A stretch of DNA of 64,000 nucleotides from Sternotherus odoratus (taxonomy: Eukaryota; Chordata; Testudines; Kinosternidae). Location: the NCBI GenBank assembly GCA_032164245.1, contig JAVMKO010000001.1, forward strand, positions 285,269,041-285,333,040. Direction: 5' to 3'. The notes below the pieces were generated by a model. The model saw only the letters and a program-made list of their open reading frames with translations, made no database searches and was not told where the DNA came from. Positions 56,216 through 64,000 of the stretch are shown in pieces (the first letter of the stretch is position 1; each line of letters starts with the position of its first letter). Position numbers and translations under genes: made by a program.

Positions 56216-56757
56216 GGGGCTGGATGGGACGGGCTCGTGGGCCGTAGTTTGCCCACTCCTGGTCTAGCTAGAGAACACTGACCTTCAGCCCACCCCTTCC
56301 GCCTGAGGAGCCCCTCTTCTGGGGGCAGGGGGGTGGAGCTGGCCCCATACCGGTAAGTTTTCAATTTTACTTTCACCCCTGCTGACAGGAGAATTTAGCC
56401 CTCACTCTCCTTCCCATTTCTCATGACATGGTTCAGCTGATAGCATCTGGGTGCTGCCTTGTCAAAGAGGGTCATTCTGTACCATGAGGCTCTGAGTAGA
56501 GCAGGCCATTGGATGCTGAGGTTTGCTCCGTCTGAGGGCTCTGGAATACCTTGTGTACTAAATAGTGCCTCTCTCGCGTGCACTAAAAAATAGATTCAAT
56601 ACTGTAAATGCACATCTCAAATCTTCTAAAACTTCAATCCACACCTATGAGTTATGACTCTAGTTTTGGTGAGCTAGTGTAAATATTTGATGTTACTGTC
56701 AGAATAAAGAAAAAATAGAGTCTTCATCTGAGCATCACTTTCCTTTCTGTCATTCAG

Positions 56758-56859
56758 TTAATTACACCAGACCCGTTATTATTTTGGGTCCTATAAAAGA
56801 TCGGCTCAATGATGATTTGATATCTGAATTCCCTGATAAGTTTGGATCCTGTGTACCAC
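56758..56859 (+). CDS. DLG2: DLG2 exon: start of GK domain
   Basis: This 102-bp exon has acceptor ttcattcag and donor gtaagt. It encodes the [20 protein letters not shown] segment and then [14 protein letters not shown]. It is the first core part of the guanylate-kinase-like domain. The GPIKDRLND stretch stands where true guanylate kinases have the P-loop; in MAGUKs this site is not catalytic and the domain binds phosphorylated partners such as SAPAP/GKAP. Compared with the usual GPMKDRIND, two conservative changes (Met to Ile, Ile to Leu) are seen. Phases 1 in and 1 out agree with the neighbours. The exon lies only about 380 bp after the end of the nested hAT/minisatellite block. Confidence 0.97.
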
Positions 56860-57909
56860 GTAAGTACTCTTTTTTACCTGTTCCTGAATTCTGCAAGAGT
56901 TGTTATGTTCTTTGATGTCATGCATACAGTGCAAAAGCAGCAGCAATATTTATTGTATGTAATGTTATTTCTCAAAAGCAATTTTTAAAATCTGTAATTG
57001 AGATGTAAAGATGCCAGGAGCCAGCAGAGATGCCCTGTTTTGTAGAAGCTGTGCAGGAAAAGGAATTTCTGTCCCATGGGAAACTTCAGATTTCGGGGGG
57101 GGGGGAGGAGAATTGTTCCAAATGGGGAAACAAAAAGTCAGAAATGCAGAATTTCCCACAGAACAAAGATGTTTGTAAAAATCCATTTTGGAAGACCCCA
57201 AATTGAAATTTCCAGCCACTTCACCCGCCATGGAGCCAGGCAGCTCACCTGTCCACGGAGCTGGAGAGCTGAGCAGCCTGCCCAAGGGCAGCCCAGGAAG
57301 CCAGCCAGGAAGACACGGTGCCAGGTAGCCCACCCACCAGGCAAGCAAGCCAGACAGGGAACTAGCTGCTAGGCCCTTGGTAGTCCAGGGAAATGGGGAG
57401 CCAAGCACTTTGCCTGCCCACCTACTACGGTGGCCCAGGAAGTCAGCCAGCTGGGGAGCAGGCCACCCATGGAACCTGGGATTCCTGGCTTTGTGCCTGG
57501 TGGGAGCCTGGACTCCCCCTCCCCACCCCTTACAGACTCTGCCAGGTGAGATGCCAAGGACCCTGGCAGCTCTGAGAGCCAGCTCAGGCAGGCTCCCAGG
57601 GACCATGGGAGCCCAGAGAGCTCTGGCTCCTAAGCTCCCCACCAATAAGAAAGCATATTGGATGCATTTCCATCATCCAGCCTTTCTCTCTCTGACCTCA
57701 CTCTCCCTTAGGACTTGGGTCTTATCATGGGATAAGGGGGACATTTTTATGGGCACCCTTTGTTGAAATGCTGGAAGCACTTATGAGCTGCACCTGCTTA
57801 CAGCAGATCTGAGTTTGGCCAGGAGTGGGCTCTGTGAAGTAGTATCTTTTTGGTGAGGAAAAGTGCCTACAAACATCCTCATTGTCCCATCTTTTGTTGG
57901 TCTGGGCAG
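56860..57909 (+). other. DLG2: DLG2 intron within the GK domain (1.05 kb)
   Basis: This intron runs from gtaagt to tctgggcag. It contains a MITE-like piece (57030-57220) and a GC-rich stretch (about 57220-57640) with gccaggcag, gcccaggaagccagcc and similar words, probably repeat-derived. Frames across it, up to 226 codons on the minus strand, have no recognisable domain. Confidence 0.8.
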
Positions 57910-58082
57910 ATACCACAAGACCGAAGCGTGACTATGAAGTGGATGGGAGAGATTATCATTTTGTCACTTCGAGGGAACAGATGGAAAAGGATATCCAGGA
58001 GCACAAATTTATAGAAGCTGGGCAGTACAACGATAATTTATATGGGACTAGTGTGCAGTCTGTGAGATTCGTAGCAGAACGG
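57910..58082 (+). CDS. DLG2: DLG2 exon: central GK domain
   Basis: This 173-bp exon has acceptor tctgggcag and donor gtaggt. It encodes 57 residues after a split His codon, from [18 protein letters not shown] through [20 protein letters not shown] to [11 protein letters not shown]. These are the GMP-binding-like subdomain and following helices of the GK fold. The Arg residues of [10 protein letters not shown] and the Tyr residues of DYHF and GQYNDNLYG correspond to the surface that binds phosphoserine peptides in MAGUK GK domains. The sequence is almost invariant against vertebrate DLG2. It ends in phase 0. Confidence 0.98.
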
Positions 58083-58504
58083 GTAGGTTGCATCCATTTT
58101 TACTGCACTTGCAACACTGCCTGTTTTGTACCACCAGAGCCTTTCAGACCTCTGTAAAATACAAATATCTTCAGAACAGTGTCTTCAAAATTATGGATTT
58201 ATGGCTGAAAATATGTTGTGTTTGTTTGTTTGTTTGTTTAAAAGTTGTGGGCCTGGGTTTCCTAAAGTTGTAGTCACAACAAAACTGGAACTTCTGCCAC
58301 ACATGCAGCCCCCCTCCCAATCCCCCGAATTTCCCAGGAGAGAGTTTGGGCAGCATTCAAACCAATCAGCATGTCTGGAGTTCTTTCTGCTCCACATGTG
58401 GTACCATGCATCCAGGAACATAACTTCATAGTAATATGGTAGCAAAACACCCTTCCTACCTTTCCGTCAGCATACATCTCCATGGTATTTTTCTGATCTT
58501 GGAG

Positions 58505-58725
58505 AAAGGATGTGATTTAAGCACAGGATTCGGTGCCTGGGACTCTTGAGTTCTAATCCCTCTGTGGCCATGGCCAAGTCATTTAACCTCTGTGTCTCCA
58601 TTTATCTAACTTTAAAGTGTGAATAATGTACACCTACCTCATAGAGTAATATCCAGATTATTCAAAGAGTTAATCTTTGTAAAGCAATGGAAGATTAAAA
58701 GTGTTTTATAAATGCAGAGTATTAC
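58505..58725 (+). mobile_element. MIR SINE, forward
   Basis: It contains ggactcttgagttctaatcc, ccatggccaagtcatttaac, ctctgtgtctccatttatc and the 3' MIR words acctacctcatagagtaata and aagcaatggaagattaaaag. Confidence 0.75.
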
Positions 58726-58755
58726 AATAATACATAACACAAAATGAGTCATGAA

Positions 58756-58925
58756 TGTTAATAATTGTAGCCTTACAGACACCCCGTGAGGTAAGTATTA
58801 TTAGCCCCATTTTACAGATATGAAAAATGAGGCACAAAGCGGTTAAGTGACTTGCTCAAGGTCACACCAGAAGTCTGTGTCAGAGCCAGGAACTGATCCC
58901 TGGATCTCCTGACTTCCTCCTCTGT
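58756..58925 (-). mobile_element. MIR SINE, reverse
   Basis: On the + strand: cagacaccccgtgaggtaag, then cattttacagatatgaaa, then ttaagtgacttgctcaagg, then gaactgatccctggatctcc. This is the classic reverse-complement MIR including its B-box region. Confidence 0.85.
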
Positions 58926-59263
58926 ACCTCAAGTACAAGGGCATTCTGTTATTCTGAGGAACAAAATTTGCTGATGTCCACATAAAATCCTCCCCCTCCC
59001 CGCCTTTAAGTTCATCCTATTTGATCCTCCACAACTGATAAAGTTGTCTTCCACATCTTCAATTTATTTCTTATACTGGCATCAAAGCAAAAGAAATATT
59101 GTGGAAGTAAACAGCCGTGTAGGTGCCCTGGAATCTAGCCGTCTCTTGGAGAGTTAGTAATGTTTGCTTTCTGGAACACAACATTTTAGGCTTCCTTCCT
59201 TTCTTTTGGTTGACTTACAATAAACGCTGCAGAAATAAACACATCCTCATCTGTTTCCAACAG

Positions 59264-59373
59264 GGCAAGCACTGTATACTTGATGTATCAGGAAATGCTA
59301 TTAAACGGCTACAAGCTGCACAACTCTATCCCATTGCTATCTTCATTAAGCCTAAATCATTGGAGCCACTAAT
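59264..59373 (+). CDS. DLG2: DLG2 exon: GK core, last exon in the window
   Basis: This 110-bp exon has acceptor ccaacag and donor gtaagt. It starts in phase 0 with [20 protein letters not shown], continues [16 protein letters not shown], and leaves two bases (AT) of a Met codon for the next exon. It forms the central beta-strand and helix of the GK domain. SLEPL is the DLG2 wording, compared with SMENI in DLG1 and SIEAL in DLG4. Val is usual at the first Ala of QAAQ in mammalian DLG2 (QVAQ). The remaining GK exons (beginning EMNKRL and ending with the PSKEKL C-terminus) are not found in the last 4.6 kb, so the gene continues past the right edge. Confidence 0.97.
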
Positions 59374-62300
59374 GTAAGTATATAATCCTCTAGGTTAGGT
59401 TTGGACCCCTGTCTCAGCAGGCACTCATGCCAGCAAGGTCTCAGGCCAGCATTTTGCCTGTTCTCCAAAGTCAGGAAAACCAAACAAATCAAAGGAAGTC
59501 TGGAATACTAAAAAATTATTTTCATTTACACAATAAATAACCAGTCAGCATTACCTAGTTGTTTGAGAATGGAAGTCAGACAACCTATATCCTGTGTCCA
59601 CTCAGCGTTTGATTTTTGGCGAAGTGACTTAGATGTTCTGGGTTTTCCGCATCTGTCAAATGTTTTCATTATTTATTTAGCACTGACACTGTGTCTGGTG
59701 CTGTACAATACAGAGAAATAAAGACGGTCCCATGTATGATGAACATATGGTCTACAGAAAAGACATGCAAGATTCAACACAATTAGAAAAGCAGAGGTTG
59801 GAGATAATGTAAAGGTTTGATTTGTTTGGTATAAGAATATCTACTCAGCATAAGAAGAGCTCAATGGATGAAGAGCACTATATACCGGCACAGCGTATTA
59901 CTTCTGTTTAATAATAGGATAACAAAGTTTTGGTCTGCATAAATCCTGTCAAGTTAGTGGCAGTTTCTTTAAGGACATGTAGCAAAAATATAGGTAGGCT
60001 ATTTTTTACTTTCGTTACAGTAAGAAAAGCTTTCAGCCAGACCTCATCAGTGCAGACAGTACTACAGGGACAAACAATGTGAAATCCATTATTTTTTGCT
60101 TCTGGAATAAGAGGCTTTTATAGATCTTTGAATGTCTTATTTTAGAAATGCTCTTTTAACTAGAACATTCAGCTTTTGTAGGACAACAACAACTAGGGTT
60201 CTTGTAGCATGGTTCATCTGAGTACGTTATGCAAACAGAATAAGACTAAAAAATTCCTAAGAAGAATAGGAAATGCATAGAAATCAGACACTCCAAAACA
60301 TTTGAACACGTACAAATCCCATGCTTTCCCCTGCAGCCAACACGTGGGAAGTCATCTCTTTAATATGTGTCTTCCTAAGGAACCATCACCAAAATAGTTA
60401 GTTTCCAATATAAAACCCTCTTAATATAGTTAATAGAATTCTTTCTGAGGCCAATGTCAAGAGGATAATGGCACAGCACTGAGTTGCTTGGCCAGGAAAG
60501 CTACCGACGTCACTGAACTGTACTGTAATGACTAGGTCTCAGGGCTTTTTTATAAGGGGGCAGGAAAGTTGAGGCAAATCAAGTAAAGGTGTGAAGTCAA
60601 TGTGCAGGAGTTAAAATGCAGGGTTAAACTTTCCAAGCAGTGTTCTCACTCTGGAGTAAAGGTGGCTTAGTCCTCCAGGGAAGATTGCGTTAGCAGGAAC
60701 TAAGAACGCTTTATTCCTGTATGAGAGCAGCCATCTGGGGGTTTAATGTGCTTTAACTTTAGTTGATTTACCTTCACTTTCCTGAGTGTTGGAATGTAGA
60801 CATGGCCTTAGTAATCTAAGGTTTCTAATGACAAGTGATACAGCTCAGGGCTAGTCAACACACACAAGTTATACCACTTCAACTATTCCAGCATAGTTAC
60901 AGCAGTACACACACACCCTTAGGCCGTGGTTACACTTACAGCTTTATAGCGGTTTTGGTTATACCTGCCTTCAGATACAGCTCCAGGGATAGTGCTCCAG
61001 TGTGTCCACACTAACAGCCACAACCGCACTGGCATGGCCACATTTGCAGCACTTGCAGCAGTACGGGGAGTGGTGCATTATGGGCAGCTATCCCAACATT
61101 CAGCTGGGTGCAACGTGCTTTTCAAACAAGGGAGGTGAGGGGGAGCGTGTTGTGTGTATGCGGAGGGAGAGAGCAAGTGGATTTTTGGAGTGCTGAGAAT
61201 GTGTCAGCGAACTGTCTTTAAAATGCAGAGCCTCCTAATCTTCTGCTTCTCACTTGCTCACTTGGTAAACATTTGCATTGTTGATTTGCTGAGTTACAGA
61301 TAAGCTCTAGAAACATATGTCCGCATTCCTCCAGCCGAGTTCAGAACAAAGGGAAGAGTGGTCAATTGGCTTAAATAGCTTAGAGGTGTTTCTAGAGATC
61401 ACTCAAAGTGAAGTATTGTTACTACCTGTTTACACTGGAGCTAAAGCATATCACCCAATACGCTATAGCTGTTAATCCTTTAGGAAGGGAGGATTACCAG
61501 GGCTGCTATAACTGCGGACTTATAGCGCTCTACGTGCCTCGCCAGTCTGGACAGGTAGTGAGTTATAGCGCTCCTGACGGCCTTATAGCGCTATAGAGTT
61601 CCAGTGTAACCAAGGCCTCAGTGCAGATGTAGTTATACGGGAATAAAAGTGCCATATACCAGTACAAGAAGGGGAATAATAAGGCATCTTCACACCAATA
61701 TTACTGTGTCCACATTATTAATTATACAGGTATAATTAATGATTTAAGTAAAAAATTACATCCATAGCCAAAATAGTTATACCAGTACAATAAACTGTGC
61801 ATAGACCAGGCATAAGATGTAACTACTCTTAACCAAGACTCCACAAACATGTTCAACATCAATGTAATAACCAAACAAACAACACCGGACCAAAAATTGC
61901 CAACGAGAACAAACATAAAGACAAAAACCATAGAGACAACTTGTCACTGAAATGATTAATTAAAGCTGAAGGGACCAATTCTCATTTACACTGAGGCACC
62001 TTTACATCACCCTAGCAATATCTACAAGGGTCTTAATGTGAGTATAAATTAAGGCCTCTTTATACTGATAATACGGTAACAAGGTCTTAGCATAAGTGAG
62101 AGTCCAGCCTGAAGACTTCGGTAGATAGCAATCCTTCCATTGAATGGTAATGTTACAAACTTAGCACTATGAGACAGATTCACATATACTAATTCCAAAC
62201 CCATTAATAGAACCCATAAATGACTGACATAGGTTTTCAACTAAACCTTCCCTCTCCTGTACTATATAAATCTACGCTCTGGACTGATGGAGCCGGAGGA

Positions 62301-64000
62301 AGGAGTACTGTATTTTACAGAGATGTTGCTACAAACATTGTGTGAGTGCTAAAGCAACATTCATGGGGTTACACGTTCAGTTATACAAACAGCCAACTTT
62401 AGAGACATTTACAGAAATACATTTTCCTAGCTTGAATTACCCATGAGATATATACAGCATTTTTCAGCAAGCAAATTTCTGTCCCTGATGAAAGAAACTA
62501 AAGGGTAGGTCAGCTGTAACAAATGCATGCTGTCACACACTCACAGATCATTCTTTATGCATCATCATGCACATAATTTCCTACATGCATCACATGTTAT
62601 GCCTTATACAGTCCATTGCCACATAATCACGTGGTTTCAGTGCAGAACATTAAATAAGGTTTCTGGGGAATACAGGATGCTTCCTCATTCCTGTGATCTT
62701 GTTTCCCTGTGTTGGCTTGACAAAGTTCCCTGCTGTTTTGCAAAATAAGTAACCATGTTAGAGAAAAGGTAAAAAAAACCTAGGTCTGTATTTTATTGTT
62801 ACGACTTTGGACATCTTCTGGTGTACACAAAGCACTAAATCAACATAGACATTATTCTTGCTGAGCTAATACACCGTATTAATAGCTGTACATGTACAGA
62901 AAATTACATCTCTTACAGTAATTAAGTGGTGTCCCAGTAATCTTAGGTGCTCCATCAAATGGTAAAACTAGTGCAAGACAAGACTGTTACTGGTATCCAG
63001 TACAGTTATGGTCTACATTTTACAATACAAATGGTATTACAGAAGCTACTCCTTTAACTAGAAAAAACAGGAGCAGCAAATACTACCAATGTGGAACATC
63101 ATCAAGCTGCCTTTTCTGTTGGAAATGTCAAGTTTGGTTTCTCGTGGCTGGCTGTGATGTTTGCTTCAGCTCACGCGAGCAGAGCGGGGGGGTTGCATTA
63201 CATTTCCTTGGGGTTTGTTTTTGAAGAGGTGGGGAGGAAAGAAACTGGCTGGACTTAGTACCAGATGGTCCTTAGCCTCCAGGTAAGTGGGCTGTGGGAG
63301 AAGAGAAAGGTGCGGGGGCCAGGAAAAATAGTAATCCCGGCATAGTCAGAGGCACACAGGAGTGCAAATCAGGCTGACAAGCTTAAGGAGGGAATGCGTC
63401 TTCCAGAGGCAAAATCCTGTGCCAAGCTCCAGTGCATCTCCACACTGAACAACTGGGTCTCAGTGGCACAATATAAGTGTTACCAGTCAGACCTTTCCAG
63501 GTAATACCTGCTATTTGGGAGCTAGAGAGTTTTCTGTTAAGCTGCTACATTTTCAGGGCTGAATCTTCACCATGGAGAAAGGGAGAATCATTTGCACGGA
63601 GAGTCTATAGATCCAGAGATGTCAGGGGGTTCCCTTGTTTGGCCCTATGATTTTTCTCTTGTTCCTGATGTTAAGATATCTATGTCTGCCTAAGAAATAT
63701 ATACACACTCTCCGTCTCATACGCTAATGCGTGCAAATGCGCACACAGACAGTGGAACCTACTTCAAGTGAAGTCCACTCGATGAAGTTCTATTGCAAAA
63801 TAAAATGAAATTTCCTAAATGAATATACAAATTGAAATTCCAGTTACAACAAAACGAGTGGTGGTGTGAGTTCCACTGCAAGAAGGTCCCTGTACACGTA
63901 ACAGATGTACAGTAATTCAGTGGGAGTTTGGCACCAGATCCACACAGCCCACACCCTGTTCTACTGCTCTAAAACGCTCCCACTGCATTAAGGAACAGCC
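59374..64000 (+). other. DLG2: DLG2 intron (partial), right edge
   Basis: It starts gtaagt after the GKHCILD exon. No exon for the next GK segment (expected to begin EMNKRL) is visible. Content: AT-rich sequence, a Harbinger-like element at 60922-61617 and scattered palindromic MITE pieces. Open frames are short and unsupported. From about 61.7 kb to the end I can name nothing. Confidence 0.8.
60922..61617. mobile_element. Harbinger-like non-autonomous element, 0.7 kb
   Basis: The left end GGCCGTGGTTACACTTACAG and the right end (tatagagttccagtgtaacc, then aaggcc) are inverted repeats. They are flanked by TTA (60919-60921) and TCA (61618-61620), a worn TWA duplication. The interior holds gtgcattatgggcagctatc, similar to the wording of other Harbinger copies, and several ttatagcgctc words near the right end. 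No transposase frame is present. Confidence 0.72.

Larger units (their letters stand above)
53565..56261. mobile_element. Inner hAT element, 2.7 kb, expanded by tandem repeats
   Basis: The ends CAGGGGTGGGCAAAC and GTTTGCCCACTCCTG are inverted repeats with one mismatch. Flanks GTCTAGAG (53557-53564) and GTCTAGCT (56262-56269) agree at six of eight bases. Nearly all of its interior is two tandem arrays (70-bp and 60-bp units). It shares its left end with the fragment at 1010-1320. There is no transposase, so it was mobilised in trans. Confidence 0.9.
53102..56381. mobile_element. Outer hAT element, split by a second hAT
   Basis: The ends are CAGGGGTGAAAGTAA and TTACTTTCACCCCTG, inverted repeats. 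They are flanked by a perfect 8-bp duplication CTGACAGG (53094-53101, 56382-56389). After removing the inner element the outer one is about 580 bp, GC-rich and without transposase. The exact 8-bp duplication makes the hAT assignment firm. Confidence 0.93.
51748..56757 (+). other. DLG2: DLG2 intron with nested hATs and minisatellite
   Basis: This 5.0-kb intron lies between the HOOK/GK linker exon and the first core GK exon. About 3.3 kb of it is the nested hAT insertion at 53102-56381. The 51.8-53.1 kb part contains a run of nine or more G near 52030 and a fragment with ttttcaggttggggaccact (about 52480), which resembles an end of the hAT family at 5540. I see no coding exon. Confidence 0.85.
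58083..59263 (+). other. DLG2: DLG2 intron within the GK domain (1.18 kb)
   Basis: This intron runs from gtaggt to ccaacag. It holds a (tttg)n stretch near 58217-58240 and two MIR copies in opposite orientations (listed separately). Confidence 0.85.

Noticed and set aside
55771..56376. 201-codon minus-strand frame and several frames on both strands
   Set aside because: These are translations of the 60-bp tandem array and hAT ends; they have no domain or splice support.
56965..57645. 226-codon minus-strand frame
   Set aside because: It crosses a GC-rich repeat in a GK intron; no recognisable domain and no conserved counterpart.

Overview
This is a stretch of vertebrate nuclear genome, most likely from a turtle. 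It has no prokaryotic features. The only host gene I can support is the 3' part of DLG2 (PSD-93/chapsyn-110), a synaptic MAGUK scaffold, running left to right on the + strand. Eight exons are recognisable by protein similarity, exact GT-AG borders and matching phases: 9812-9887, 33697-33796, 34788-34833, 42347-42388, 51697-51747, 56758-56859, 57910-58082 and 59264-59373. They encode the end of the SH3 domain, the alternatively spliced HOOK linker and most of the guanylate-kinase-like (GK) domain. The earlier exons (L27/N-terminus, PDZ1-3, start of SH3) and the last GK exons lie outside the window. The other 99% is intron.

The three exons at 33697, 34788 and 42347 are optional cassettes. Phase analysis shows that the 100-bp and 46-bp exons both start in phase 0 and end in phase 1, so either can be chosen. 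The 42-bp exon is a phase 1-1 insert that can be added to either. This lets the HOOK between SH3 and GK be spliced combinatorially, as is known for DLG1/DLG2.

The introns are full of transposable elements, and this gives the lineage signal. There are CR1 LINE pieces, MIR/CORE-SINE copies, a tRNA-derived SINE, solo-LTR-like elements, several hAT elements with 8-bp target duplications, Tigger/pogo elements with TA duplications, PIF/Harbinger elements with TTA/TAA duplications, and a palindromic foldback family that I associate with turtle genomes. Several are nested in a readable order: Tigger-like in palindrome (9.4-9.7 kb), Harbinger-like in palindrome (15.8-16.3 kb), Tigger in Harbinger (37.4-40.8 kb), and hAT in hAT (53.1-56.4 kb). 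The last of these carries a 28-copy, 70-bp C-rich minisatellite just upstream of the first core GK exon.

Layout: 1-9.8 kb, intron with hAT, LTR, SINE, CR1 and palindromic elements; 9.8 kb, SH3/HOOK exon; 9.9-33.7 kb, a 23.8-kb intron with CR1, LTR and Harbinger pieces; 33.7-34.8 kb, paired alternative exons; 34.8-51.7 kb, introns with the 3.4-kb degenerate Harbinger and the 42-bp exon; 51.7-59.4 kb, HOOK/GK exons around the nested hAT minisatellite; 59.4-64 kb, intron with another Harbinger-like element. Repeat family names are from memory of terminal motifs and target duplications; no database search was possible. I found no clearly novel host gene system. The most unusual structures are the palindromic family with LINE-like target duplications and the amplified minisatellite inside nested hATs.
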